The notes beneath the pieces are model-generated. The model ran no database searches and had not been told where the DNA came from. It saw nothing but the letters and a program-made list of their open reading frames with translations. Positions 35,229 through 44,112 of a DNA stretch of 54,530 nucleotides are shown here, one piece after another (the stretch's first letter is position 1; every line of letters begins with the position of its first letter). The translations under genes and the position numbers were made by a program. Origin of the DNA: CAZSXS01 sp964611385 (lineage in GTDB: Bacteria; Bacillota; Clostridia; Lachnospirales; CAYPQA01); the NCBI GenBank assembly GCA_964611385.1, contig CAZSXS010000013.1, forward strand, positions 1 through 54,530, given 5' to 3'.

Positions 35229-38200
35229 TACTTGTCTGACCCCTGTTTCTGCCGCAGAAACAAATCAAAAAGAAGAAACAGTCTATGTGCTTTTGAATCA
35301 AGAAGGAAAAGCAGATAAAATTTATGTAGTGAACTATTTTGAGGATTATAAAGGCCAGGCGTTTACGGACTATGGCAATTATAGCAAGGTCAGAAATCTT
35401 TCTACTACAGCCCCGCTCCAAAACGGCAATGGATCGGTACAAGGAAGCATTCAGGGAGGAAAATTTTATTACCAGGGGGAGATGGAACAAACAGAGATTC
35501 CCTGGGATATCGAGATCAGCTACACCCTGGACGGTCAGGCCATTGAAGCCGAGGACTTGGTAGGTAAATCCGGTCTTTTAAACATCCGTGTAGATATAGA
35601 CCAGAATAATAAAATGCCGCCTGCTTTTTATGAGAACTATGCCTTACAGGTAGGCATTAGCTTAGACACAAACCTATGCAGTAATATCCAAGCCAATGGG
35701 GGCAGCATGGCCTCCGTAGGTGACAACAAGAACATAAGCTTTACAAAAATGCCCAATCGAAGCGGAAACTACAATGTTTCCGCCCAGGTAAAGGATTTTG
35801 AAATGCAATCCATATCCATCAACGGGATTTCACTTGGCATGAATCTTGATTTTGATACATCAGAGCTCGAAAGTCGCTTTGGCGATTTAAAAGATGGAAC
35901 CAAGAGATTAGATGAAGGTGCTACAGAGCTTAGAGACGGCATCGGAGAATTAAGGGATGGAGCCGGAAAGCTAAATGACGGCGTTTCTGAATTAAAGGAT
36001 GGTACAAAGAAGCTTCAAGACGGGATTGGCGAACTGCTGACTGGCACTGTAGATTTGAAGGACGGGGCGGTCAAGCTAGATGATGGCGTTACAGAATTAG
36101 TAGACGGAGCTCAGGAACTCAAAAGTGGGGTTTCCGACCTGAAAGATGGGGCGGTTAAGCTGGATGAAGGTACCTTGGAGCTTGTTGACGGGGTAATAGA
36201 GCTAAAAAATGGTGCCGTGGACTTAAAGGACGGTGTGGGAAAATTAGATGAAGGCGTATTAAAGCTGGCCGACGGAGTGACAGAATTAAAAAACGGTACA
36301 ACAGGCTTAAAGGATGGAGCTGAAAAGCTAAACGAAGGGACTTCAGAACTGATCAAAGGAGTAACAGCGCTGTCTGACGGAGCCGGAGGCTTAAAGGACG
36401 GCGTAGTAAAGCTACAAGAAGGGGCAAGTGCCCTGGCCGATGGCTTTGGGGATCTGAACAAGGGTGCAAGCGGCCTTAATGAGGGAGCCACAAAACTGAA
36501 AGACGGTAGCAGTGCCTTAAAGACAGCGGGAACGGAACTATCCAAGGGAGCCGAAGAAATGGTGAACGGCATCAATAAGCTAGAAGAGGGCGGCCGGAAG
36601 CTGACGGAAGGCACTAGCAGCCTTCAAGGTGGAGCCCTTAAAGCCTCAGAGGGTGCAGGAAAGCTCAGCAGCTCTAGTCTAGAGTTATTGAATGGTTCTA
36701 GCACCTTCCGAACGGGTATGAGCCAACTTTCGGGAAAAGGAACAAATCTGGTGAACGGCTCTAGGGAATTTGCTGCAGCTTTAGAAAAGCTAAAGCTAGG
36801 GATGGGCAATGCCGGTACCACCAGTATGGAGTCCTTAGTAAGCGGCTCTGAGGCTATGAATCAAGGCCTTGCCCAAGCCTCTAACGGACTGACTGCCGCA
36901 AGCGGAGGCGTGCAGGCTATGTTAGCAGAGCTTTCCGCAATGAATAATCCGGCAGTGATGGCAGTCATCAGCAAGTATACCCCCGCAGTGATGGGGCTGC
37001 AAGCCTCTGCCAGTGGAATCACAGAACTGAGCAGCAACTACAATAACCTAAACGAAGGTATAAAAAGCCTAAATAGCGCTATGTCTGGTCTGGGAGAATT
37101 ACCCACAGCTGCAAACGGTCTTACCCAGGCTTATACAAAGCTAAGTACAGGAATTGTAGAGTACACCGGGGCCTTTGCTAAATTAGAAGGTGCCTATGGA
37201 GATGTACACAGCGGAATCAGCCAGCTGTCCAACGGTGCATCCGAGTTGCAAAGAGGGGTAAGTGACCTATACACAGGTGCAAGCGGACTGAATAATGGCA
37301 GCCGAGAGCTATACACTGGAATTACAGGCTTACAGGCCGGAGCTTCTAAGCTTCGAGATGGAAGCATCCAGCTCAGTAACGGTGCCTCCTCCCTCGAAAG
37401 CAGAACCAATGAGTTGAAAACCGGCGTGAGCAAACTCTTTGATGGCACCACTGCCTTGAATGACGGAGCCATAGAACTGGCCAAGGGAGCTGGTGAGCTA
37501 AAGGAAGGTACAGAAAAGCTTTATGATGGAAGCCTAAGCCTCCGTGATGGAACAACAGAACTAAGCAATGGGACTGGCGATTTGAAGGACGGAGCTCTTA
37601 AACTTTATGACGGAAGCACGGAACTCTATAACGGAGCAACAGAGTTGAAGGAAGGAGTAAGTAATCTAAAGGAAGGTAGTATCAAGCTGAGTGACGGAAC
37701 TATTAGCTTGTATGACGGGACTCAGGAGCTATACAAGGGAGTAGGAGAACTGAAAGATGGAGTCGTAAAGCTTTACGACGGCACCGTAAGCCTTACAGAT
37801 GGCGTAAGCGAGCTGTCCCAAGGCACCCATGGTCTGAAAGATGGCACCATAAAGCTTTATGATGGTGTTATAGAACTCAAGCAAGGAAGCGGTGACTTGA
37901 CAGCAGGGGTCGAAGATCTGTATGAAGGCAGTAATAATCTTCTAGATGGAACTACTAAACTTTACGACGGAACCACAGAGTTGACTGACGGAACCTTCAA
38001 GCTAAGGGACAAAACAGGTAACATTGATACTGATATCTCCGATGAAATCAACAAGAAGATCAGTGAATTTTCCTCCAGTGACTTCCAGCCTGTATCCTTC
38101 ACCTCTGAGAAAAACACCAATGTTAGCGCTGTGCAGTTTGTAATGAAGACAGATGGAATCAAAATAAGCACAGCTACCATTAAGACAGAGGAGGAAGCCA

Positions 38201-38244
38201 CCCTTAGCCTATGGAAAAAGCTGATGAAGCTTTTTGGAAGATAG
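35185..38244 (+). CDS. Secreted xxxLxxG heptad-repeat protein, RND partner
   Basis: A 1019-residue protein with a signal peptide (MKKLTSLLLAAVVFSTCLTP VSA, likely cut before AE at residue 24), an N-terminal beta-rich domain (about 25-230), and two blocks of roughly 38 xxxLxxG heptads each (about 235-515 and 680-940). A non-repeat Ala/Ser/Met-rich segment separates them (515-680). The C-terminus has a short domain ending SLWKKLMKLFGR. The second block favours LYDG. The family is known as TIGR03057 repeats and is found in YhgE/Pip-like and RND-associated proteins. No sortase motif is present. It begins at an ATG after AAAGGAGG inside the MMPL gene. It probably extends across the wall as the pump's external partner. 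Confidence 0.83.
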   Translation: MKKLTSLLLAAVVFSTCLTPVSAAETNQKEETVYVLLNQEGKADKIYVVNYFEDYKGQAFTDYGNYSKVRNLSTTAPLQNGNGSVQGSIQGGKFYYQGEMEQTEIPWDIEISYTLDGQAIEAEDLVGKSGLLNIRVDIDQNNKMPPAFYENYALQVGISLDTNLCSNIQANGGSMASVGDNKNISFTKMPNRSGNYNVSAQVKDFEMQSISINGISLGMNLDFDTSELESRFGDLKDGTKRLDEGATELRDGIGELRDGAGKLNDGVSELKDGTKKLQDGIGELLTGTVDLKDGAVKLDDGVTELVDGAQELKSGVSDLKDGAVKLDEGTLELVDGVIELKNGAVDLKDGVGKLDEGVLKLADGVTELKNGTTGLKDGAEKLNEGTSELIKGVTALSDGAGGLKDGVVKLQEGASALADGFGDLNKGASGLNEGATKLKDGSSALKTAGTELSKGAEEMVNGINKLEEGGRKLTEGTSSLQGGALKASEGAGKLSSSSLELLNGSSTFRTGMSQLSGKGTNLVNGSREFAAALEKLKLGMGNAGTTSMESLVSGSEAMNQGLAQASNGLTAASGGVQAMLAELSAMNNPAVMAVISKYTPAVMGLQASASGITELSSNYNNLNEGIKSLNSAMSGLGELPTAANGLTQAYTKLSTGIVEYTGAFAKLEGAYGDVHSGISQLSNGASELQRGVSDLYTGASGLNNGSRELYTGITGLQAGASKLRDGSIQLSNGASSLESRTNELKTGVSKLFDGTTALNDGAIELAKGAGELKEGTEKLYDGSLSLRDGTTELSNGTGDLKDGALKLYDGSTELYNGATELKEGVSNLKEGSIKLSDGTISLYDGTQELYKGVGELKDGVVKLYDGTVSLTDGVSELSQGTHGLKDGTIKLYDGVIELKQGSGDLTAGVEDLYEGSNNLLDGTTKLYDGTTELTDGTFKLRDKTGNIDTDISDEINKKISEFSSSDFQPVSFTSEKNTNVSAVQFVMKTDGIKISTATIKTEEEATLSLWKKLMKLFGR

Positions 38245-38351
38245 CCTTAATAAAAAATAAAGTAAGAGGGATGAGAACTGAGATCGTTTTACTCTCCTTT
38301 CCCTCAGTGTTTTAAAAAACCTCCATTAACAAATTGATAATAAGTTGGCAA

Positions 38352-38398
38352 CAAAAAGGCGTATACCAATCATAAATCAATTGGTATACGCCTTTTTG
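38352..38398. terminator. Bidirectional terminator between convergent genes
   Basis: A 19-bp perfect stem CAAAAAGGCGTATACCAAT / ATTGGTATACGCCTTTTTG closes on a 9-nt loop. A/T-rich arms serve both the heptad-repeat gene and the convergent zinc-ribbon gene. Confidence 0.85.
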
Positions 38399-38412
38399 CT
38401 TCCTGTTATTTT

Positions 38413-39105
38413 TTATCCCTTTCTATTTTTCGCTGAAGAAAGGAACAAATAAATCCCGATCACAATAATAACAAGTGGTAAGAAAGAAGAGAGGATCCGT
38501 TCAAAGACAATGATCAAGAAAACAATGAACAGAAGCAGCTTGTATTTTTTAGCAAAGCTGATGATATCCTCAATGTTATCCTCAATAAGCTCACCCTCAC
38601 GAAGCCTTCTTCGTAAATTAAAGGCATCGAAAATGGAAGTCAGATACATAATCAGTAACAGCAGGGGAATGAAGAATGTGCTGCGTACAGAAGGAGCAAT
38701 GATTAAGTAGATGCTGAAAAAGAAGCTGCAAAGAATAAATAAGCCTCTCTTAATAAAGCCTAAGTACATATAATTAACACCGGGCGGAAAAAAGAGAGAG
38801 AAGAAAAACAAAAGGCTCCACTTTCGGTACAGAGGTTCACCTCCTGCTTCAAGCTTGGACCTTGGGTCCTTTTTTGAGCCCAATTCATACTTGGGCACCG
38901 AGTCGTACCTTTTTGCTGTTTCAATGCCGGACGGGGACTCACTTTTTGCCGTAGCATCTAGGCGTGAGGAAGAATACACGTCCTTTAGGCAATCCTTACA
39001 AAGTATACGACCATCAATCTCTATAGAACAGTCACTGCATAGCCATTCGCCACATTTGCTGCAAGTATTGACTCCGTTACCGTTTTCATGATTTTTACAA
39101 CTCAT
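38413..39105 (-). CDS. Membrane protein with N-terminal B-box-like zinc-binding segment
   Basis: A 230-residue protein. The first 45 residues have zinc-ligand spacing C3-H6, then CSKCGEWLCSDC and CKDC, resembling a B-box or rubredoxin-like knuckle. A polar linker follows, then two pairs of hydrophobic helices (about 105-170 and 200-225) around a short basic loop. It shares the layout of clostridial proteins with a zinc-binding N-terminus and a transporter-like TM2 domain, but I cannot name a function. The ATG at 39105 has AGGAG 8 nt upstream. It stands alone. Confidence 0.7.
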   Translation of the reverse strand: MSCKNHENGNGVNTCSKCGEWLCSDCSIEIDGRILCKDCLKDVYSSSRLDATAKSESPSGIETAKRYDSVPKYELGSKKDPRSKLEAGGEPLYRKWSLLFFFSLFFPPGVNYMYLGFIKRGLFILCSFFFSIYLIIAPSVRSTFFIPLLLLIMYLTSIFDAFNLRRRLREGELIEDNIEDIISFAKKYKLLLFIVFLIIVFERILSSFLPLVIIVIGIYLFLSSAKNRKG

Positions 39106-39171
39106 GATTGTCACTCCTTTATTGCGTCATTCATTACCCGGCGCCATCCAAAAATAGTTATTCATGTTAAC

Positions 39172-39311
39172 AAGCCGCCTGGTAATTTGAATCTTTGACT
39201 CAGACTCGTTCAACCTTTGTAAGTTGCTATGCAAAACAGTAGAATACCAGTTCGCTGCGACTTGACAAAGGCTCAAGAGACTGAATATAGACTTATATAC
39301 GAGGGCGGCTT
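39172..39311 (-). repeat. Intergenic repeat element, copy C (inverted relative to B)
   Basis: Outer inverted repeats AAGCCGCC (39172-39179) / GGCGGCTT (39304-39311) enclose 140 bp. The reverse strand of 39271-39290 reads CTATATTCAGTCTCTTGAGC, which matches copy B at 18 of 20 positions. It lies directly downstream of argS and may also serve as its terminator. Confidence 0.6.
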
Positions 39312-39320
39312 TTAAAAAGT

Positions 39321-41066
39321 TTACATTTTTTCGGGCGCTTTGATTCCCAAGAGGGATAGTCCAGTGGCAATTACCGTTTTTACACAGTAGGTTAGAGCCA
39401 AGCGGGCATTTTTCTGGCCCTCTTCTGCTGTCAAGATAGGATAGTCATGGTAAAATTTATTAAAAGCTGTACACAAAGCCACGATCAATCTTGTCACGAG
39501 GTAAGGTTCATATTTATTGGTGGCCTCAATAATACGCTCTGGAAACTCCTGCATTAACTTTATCAATTCGAGACTCACATCATTCGTCAAGTGCGCATAC
39601 TCTATAGAATGGAAGCAATCTGCCTGCTTGTCTGCTAGACCAGCTTTTTGTAAAACACCGCAGGCTCGAGCATGGGTATATTGTACATAGGGACCAGTTT
39701 CACCGTCAAAGTTTAACATCCGATCCCAAGAAAAGGTTACATCCTTAATTCTACCATTATACAAGTCATTAAACTTGACGGCCCCGATGCCTACTTCCTT
39801 AGCGATTTCTTCCTTGTTTTCAAGATTAGGATTTTTTTCCTCAATAATTTTCAAGGTCTTACTGACAGCTTCATCCAGCAAATCTTCAATCAAAATCATG
39901 TTACCCTTTCGGGTGGACAGTTTTCCAGAATCTACGCTGACCATTCCGTAAGGTACATGCACCAGCTTCTGCGCAAAGTCGTAACCCATCAACTCCAAAA
40001 CCTTAAAAAACTGTGCAAAGTGCAAGCTTTGATCCAAGGCGGTAATATAAAGAGCCTTTTCAAACTGATAGGTCTTATATCGATACAAAGCTGCGGCAAT
40101 ATCCCGGGTGGGGTAGAGGGTTCCCCCGTCACTGCGTAAAATCAAACAAGGAGGCATGTTGAAGGACTCCAGGTCAACGATTTGGGCACCCTGGCTTTCA
40201 ATCAATAGTCCTTTTTGCCTCAGTTCCTCCACCACAGGCATCATTTTATCATTAAAAAAGCTTTCTCCATCAAAGGAGTCAAACCGAATATCTAATTTTT
40301 CGTATATCCTGTGATACTCCCGAAGGCTTAGCTCACAAAACCACTTCCAAAGTTCTAGTGCTTCCTTATCGCCTTGCTGCATTTTCAAAAAAGCTGCCCT
40401 GGCTTCGTCTTCCAGGCTTTTATCGGTCTCAGCTTCCTCATGAAATTTAACATAAATCCGGGTCAGTTCCTCAATGTCCTTTTCCTCAATGGCTTCCTCG
40501 TTGCCCCACTTTTTATAAGCCACGATCAGTTTTCCAAATTGGGTACCCCAATCTCCCAGATAATTGATCCCAAAGGGCTTGTACCCTAAAAATTGATACA
40601 TTTTATACAGAGAATCGCCTAAAATGGTGGTCATCAGGTGCCCAATATGAAATAACTTAGCTACATTAGGGGAAGAATAATCCATCATGATACATTTTCC
40701 AGCCCCAATATCTGAACGGCCATAGTTCTTTTGTTCCTGCAACACCCTACTCAAAACTGTCTGCGCAAAAAAAGCCCTATTCACATAAAAATTAATGTAA
40801 GGGCCAACACTTTTGATTTCGGAAACAAAGGAAGGTTGCTGTTTGTTGGCTTTTTCTGAAATCTTTTGCTTTATTTTCTCAGAAAGGTCAGCCGCTATGG
40901 CCACCGGCGCCTTCTTTAATTCCTTGGCCAGACGAAAACAAGGAAAGGAGAAATCCCCCATCTCCCGATTAGACGGAATTTCAAGAGAGACTTCTGGGAG
41001 TTCGGTACCTTCCAAAATCAGCTTTGTAATTTCACTTTTAAAATCGAATTGAGCATTTACATTCAT
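39321..41066 (-). CDS. argS: Arginyl-tRNA synthetase
   Basis: A 581-residue class I synthetase. An N-terminal tRNA D-loop-recognition domain of about 110 residues precedes the HIGH motif in SSPNVAKLFHIGHL. A KLSTRKGN segment occupies the KMSKS position, and the C-terminal anticodon-binding helices include ALCTAFNKFYHDYPIL. The ATG is followed by MNVNAQFDFKSEITK. It lies 27 bp downstream of the lipid kinase gene with no terminator, so the two may share the promoter at 42105. No T-box was seen here, in contrast to proS. Confidence 0.95.
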   Translation of the reverse strand: MNVNAQFDFKSEITKLILEGTELPEVSLEIPSNREMGDFSFPCFRLAKELKKAPVAIAADLSEKIKQKISEKANKQQPSFVSEIKSVGPYINFYVNRAFFAQTVLSRVLQEQKNYGRSDIGAGKCIMMDYSSPNVAKLFHIGHLMTTILGDSLYKMYQFLGYKPFGINYLGDWGTQFGKLIVAYKKWGNEEAIEEKDIEELTRIYVKFHEEAETDKSLEDEARAAFLKMQQGDKEALELWKWFCELSLREYHRIYEKLDIRFDSFDGESFFNDKMMPVVEELRQKGLLIESQGAQIVDLESFNMPPCLILRSDGGTLYPTRDIAAALYRYKTYQFEKALYITALDQSLHFAQFFKVLELMGYDFAQKLVHVPYGMVSVDSGKLSTRKGNMILIEDLLDEAVSKTLKIIEEKNPNLENKEEIAKEVGIGAVKFNDLYNGRIKDVTFSWDRMLNFDGETGPYVQYTHARACGVLQKAGLADKQADCFHSIEYAHLTNDVSLELIKLMQEFPERIIEATNKYEPYLVTRLIVALCTAFNKFYHDYPILTAEEGQKNARLALTYCVKTVIATGLSLLGIKAPEKM

Positions 41067-41093
41067 TCGTATAGTCCTTTCTTTCGTTTATAC

Positions 41094-42059
41094 TTAAATA
41101 AAAATTTCTATTGCAGAGGGGATATTTGTAATTTCCAAGGGTAGAAAAGGCCCGGCTTCGCCATCCACATCAGAATCAAAGCTGGAAGAATCACTTGATC
41201 CATTTCCTGAACTAGATCCAGTGGTTGCGCTTCCTGCAGTTACTGCAGAAACCTCTGCTTTTGAGGGTTTATCAAAAATCAATTCAAGTTTTGCATAGCT
41301 TTGCCTAAAAAAGACAACCCCCGGGTCATCCAGATATTCACCGCTGAGCATCTTAATAAAAATCCTGGCAATATCCAACATAGGCTTGGCACGGATCCCG
41401 ATAAAGTCAAACAATCCGTCATCTATTTTTGCCAAAGGCGAAAGCCGTTCAAAGCCCCCTGTTCCAGAGGAATTTAAGGCCAAAAACAAAAAATAATCCT
41501 CGACAAAGCTTTGAGTGGGAGTCGTAACCCGGATAGTGAGTGGTGAAAAATTTGGAAGCTGCTCTAACCCTTTCAGGTAATAAGCCATTTTCCCAAGGGT
41601 ATCCTTAACATCAGCATTCACCTTTTGAGAAACATTTAAAAGCCCCACTGCACAAACATTAATAAAATATTGGTCATTGACCTTGCCTACATCCACTTTT
41701 TGGCGTAGGCCTCTTGCAATTATTTCACAGGCCTTTTCAGGATCTTGTGGAATTTTTAAATAGGTTGCAAAATCATTGGCCGTACCTGAAGGAATGATCC
41801 CAAGAGGCACTTGCATACCATAGCGCATGAGTTCATTTACCACTAGATTAATGCTGCCATCTCCGCCGGAGACTACAATGGCATCGTATTGAATATCTTT
41901 TGTAAGATCCATTTCATAAAAATGTTTCTTGATATCCCCACAGCGAAAGACATGAGTTTCATACTCTGCTTCCTGAAAAATTTTGATACAGGTATCCAAG
42001 TCATACTTGAAATACTTATTTCCAGAAGAGGGATTGTATATGAGCTTTAGTTTTTTCAT
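41094..42059 (-). CDS. Diacylglycerol kinase-family lipid kinase (YegS/BmrU-like) with a Ser-rich insertion
   Basis: A 321-residue kinase with the family motifs YNPSSGN, VVSGGDGSINLVVNEL and IPSGTANDFA, and ends DGEAGPFLPLEI. The family phosphorylates diacylglycerol or sphingoid-like lipids. A low-complexity, Ser/Gly/Ala/Thr-rich segment of about 30 residues (GSATTGSSSGNGSS and DSSSFDSDVDG) interrupts the C-terminal beta domain just before that final motif, at about 41165-41265. Start at 42059 with AAGGTG; an earlier in-frame start at 42089 lacks a site. argS follows closely. Confidence 0.87.
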   Translation of the reverse strand: MKKLKLIYNPSSGNKYFKYDLDTCIKIFQEAEYETHVFRCGDIKKHFYEMDLTKDIQYDAIVVSGGDGSINLVVNELMRYGMQVPLGIIPSGTANDFATYLKIPQDPEKACEIIARGLRQKVDVGKVNDQYFINVCAVGLLNVSQKVNADVKDTLGKMAYYLKGLEQLPNFSPLTIRVTTPTQSFVEDYFLFLALNSSGTGGFERLSPLAKIDDGLFDFIGIRAKPMLDIARIFIKMLSGEYLDDPGVVFFRQSYAKLELIFDKPSKAEVSAVTAGSATTGSSSGNGSSDSSSFDSDVDGEAGPFLPLEITNIPSAIEIFI

Positions 42060-42104
42060 GTAGCACCTTGTATTCTTTTTTATTTGCATATGTTATACTG
42101 TCGG

Positions 42105-42133
42105 AGTATATCATTCTTTTTGTTTATGTTCAA
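42105..42133 (-). promoter_or_regulatory. Sigma-A promoter for the lipid kinase-argS pair
   Basis: On the reverse strand TTGAAC, 17 nt and TATACT, 46 bp before the start codon of the lipid kinase. Confidence 0.65.
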
Positions 42134-42156
42134 GGACTTTTGCTAAAAGCAAATCC

Positions 42157-42366
42157 TTAAAAGGGATAACGTAACACCGTATTTAATTCTTTCAGCAAGT
42201 ATGTAAATACAAACTGCAACAGCAGGTATAGGCTGCCCGAAAAACAGGCCAAGCTGATAATTCTAGCCTGTAAGGGTTTTTTATCGGGGTCAACAAAGGC
42301 TTCAATCAGGGTCTGAACGCAGGAGATTAAAAAAATCTGTCCGATTAATATCATAAATTCTCTCAA
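42157..42366 (-). CDS. Small membrane protein
   Basis: A 69-residue protein with two membrane helices (residues about 5-25 and 37-60) separated by the polar loop VDPDKKPLQAR. Translation probably starts at a TTG (42366) eight nt after AGGAG; an ATG four codons downstream is the alternative. I do not recognise the family. Divergent from the alpha/beta hydrolase gene. Confidence 0.6.
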   Translation of the reverse strand: MREFMILIGQIFLISCVQTLIEAFVDPDKKPLQARIISLACFSGSLYLLLQFVFTYLLKELNTVLRYPF

Positions 42367-42444
42367 TGGTTTCGCTCCTCTTGGACTACTTAAAATAATA
42401 TATGACAAGACTATTTAAAATATCATTAAAAAGGTGGACTTGAT

Positions 42445-43245
42445 ATGGTAAAAAAAGTTAAACCGTTCTTGGTTCTGGGTCTTAGCATTCCTGCTCTTGC
42501 CCTTGTCAATAAGTTGATTTTCATGACGAATGCGCTAGCTGTGGGCAAAGTTGAAGGTTCCTTCTATCCCTGGCGCTACGGAAAGGTTCATTACACAGTA
42601 AAAGGCAATGGCAAACCTCTCCTGTTGCTTCATTCGCCAGGGATAGGGCACAGCCTTTCTGATTGGGAAGAGAATCTAACAGAGCTTTCCTGCCACTTCA
42701 AGGTCTATGCTCTTGACCTGCCGGGCTTCGGGTATTCAGATAAGCCAAACCTAAGCTATTCCTACTATTTATATGTCAGTCTGATCAACGAGTTTATTCA
42801 AAATGTCATTCAAGAAAAGACAGCTATCATCGCCACCCAGGAAGCCTGCGCTTATGCAGTACTGGGGTACCGGCTCATGCCAAACTATTACGACAAGCTA
42901 ATGCTGATTTCTCCAGAGTATCAGCCACAAAAAGGCGCTGTAATCAAAACTCTGTTGGAAGTCCCTCTTCTGGGAACCACAATTTATAATGTACTCTCTT
43001 CAAGGCTGTTACTAACAAAGAAAAACAGTTCCTCCAAGAGCAAAAAAACAAGTCGTCTGTACAAAGCCGCCCATTATGGAAATGCCAAGGCACGCTTTTC
43101 TCTAGCAGCCTATTTTGCAAATCACCTATCAGTAGACATTCAAGGGCAAATAGACAAAATCAAAATACCAAGTTATATCGTATATGATGCCATTCATGAA
43201 TCAGATCCAAAAAAATTTCAAGAGGAATGCCTCAAATTTTTGTAA
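42445..43245 (+). CDS. Alpha/beta hydrolase-fold protein, probably catalytically inactive
   Basis: A 266-residue protein with an N-terminal membrane anchor (about 8-30) and a recognisable alpha/beta hydrolase core: the oxyanion strand LLLHSPGIGHS (60-70), ALDLPGFGYSDKP (89-101). At the nucleophile elbow it reads ATQEACA (130-136), so Gln132 replaces the expected nucleophile in G-x-S-x-G, and the C-terminus is short with no evident catalytic His. It probably has a binding or structural role. AAAGGTGG precedes the start. A strong terminator follows the stop codon. Confidence 0.75.
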   Translation: MVKKVKPFLVLGLSIPALALVNKLIFMTNALAVGKVEGSFYPWRYGKVHYTVKGNGKPLLLLHSPGIGHSLSDWEENLTELSCHFKVYALDLPGFGYSDKPNLSYSYYLYVSLINEFIQNVIQEKTAIIATQEACAYAVLGYRLMPNYYDKLMLISPEYQPQKGAVIKTLLEVPLLGTTIYNVLSSRLLLTKKNSSSKSKKTSRLYKAAHYGNAKARFSLAAYFANHLSVDIQGQIDKIKIPSYIVYDAIHESDPKKFQEECLKFL

Positions 43246-43249
43246 CATC

Positions 43250-43301
43250 AAACCTCCCCCTTGCATATCATATAAACAAAGAAGCAAGGAGGAGGTTTTT
43301 T
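43250..43301 (+). terminator. Rho-independent terminator after the hydrolase gene
   Basis: AAACCTCCCCCTTGC (43250-43264) pairs with GCAAGGAGGAGGTTT (43284-43298), one mismatch, followed by seven Ts. Repeat copy D begins right after it. Confidence 0.88.
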
Positions 43302-43414
43302 TATACTCAGTCAGATCAATCTATGCAAGACGATTTAAACAGCTTAAGAGATATCCTACCTAATTAGACTTGAAAAGGCAAAGGACAGCATAGAAAATGA
43401 ATATAGACTGAGTA
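43302..43414 (+). repeat. Intergenic repeat element, copy D
   Basis: TATACTCAGTC (43302-43312) and GACTGAGTA (43406-43414) form terminal inverted repeats around about 113 bp. The interior lacks the GCCGCC hairpin of copies A-C. A reverse-strand reading of the right end (TTACTCAGTCTATATTC) also resembles the shared CTCAGTC module. The gap to the next gene (43415-43496) holds no clear feature. Confidence 0.55.
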
Positions 43415-43496
43415 AAGGTATCCGAAAGTTTTGACATTACCGAATAGTTGTTTTACCAAGTACATATGAATAGAAAAACACGAACCGGAGGAATTT

Positions 43497-43976
43497 ATGG
43501 AGGAGGTAAATTTGCTTGAGCAAGCAAAAGCTCTGTCAAAGCTTATACAAAACAAGGGTAAACCAAATGAAGCGGGTACTGATGAAGCAGATCATGAAAA
43601 AACCTCCACGGAAGAAGAAGGGCACGGATTTGAACAAATGCTTAAACTATTCAAGCTGCTCAATACTACTGGTGTTTTAGAACCGCAGGAAGAAGAGCTT
43701 ACTGATAATACATATTTTATAACGAAAATAAAGGCGGTCATCCCTTATTTAGAACATACAGTGCAACGGGATTTGGGTATTATCATTAAGTTTATGGAAA
43801 TGCAAAGGCTGATGGAAAGCATAAAACGAGTAACAGAAGGGGGGCAAAATCCGCGCCAGGAAATACTGAAGGTGATTCGTCCCTACATAAGTGAAGAAAA
43901 GCAAATAAAGCTTGACTTATTAGGCAAAGTGATGGAAATCAATGACATGCTGCAAAAAATGCGGAGGCAAGCCTAG
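43497..43976 (+). CDS. Hypothetical helical protein
   Basis: A 159-residue, charged, predominantly helical protein. Residues about 17-48 are Glu/Asp/Lys-rich and probably disordered. Conserved-looking segments are EQMLKLFKLLNTTGVLEP and YISEEKQIKLDLLGKVMEI. No motif or membrane helix. GGAGG lies 6-10 nt before the ATG. The next gene also encodes a small helical protein; the pair sits between repeat copy D and the origin. I do not recognise the family. Confidence 0.65.
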   Translation: MEEVNLLEQAKALSKLIQNKGKPNEAGTDEADHEKTSTEEEGHGFEQMLKLFKLLNTTGVLEPQEEELTDNTYFITKIKAVIPYLEHTVQRDLGIIIKFMEMQRLMESIKRVTEGGQNPRQEILKVIRPYISEEKQIKLDLLGKVMEINDMLQKMRRQA

Positions 43977-44112
43977 GGATCTGATTTAAGGAAAACTGCA
44001 GATCAAGGGGCAATGAATAATAGGGCTGCAAAGAAATAGAGCAAAACTAGTACACGCGTCTCAAGGGCAGCACGTCATAGCCTTAATCAAGCAAAAAATA
44101 GAGGAGAAAACA

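Noticed and set aside
36111..36614. Long reverse-strand reading frame of 167 codons
   Set aside because: It has no ribosome binding site, and its low-complexity Ser/Pro/Phe composition is the complement of the heptad-repeat codons.
35887..38010. Tandem DNA repeat/satellite in the heptad-repeat gene
   Set aside because: Repetition is clear only at protein level; codons vary and the frame is intact, so it is a normal coding repeat. Opposite-strand Ser/Pro-rich frames here are shadows.
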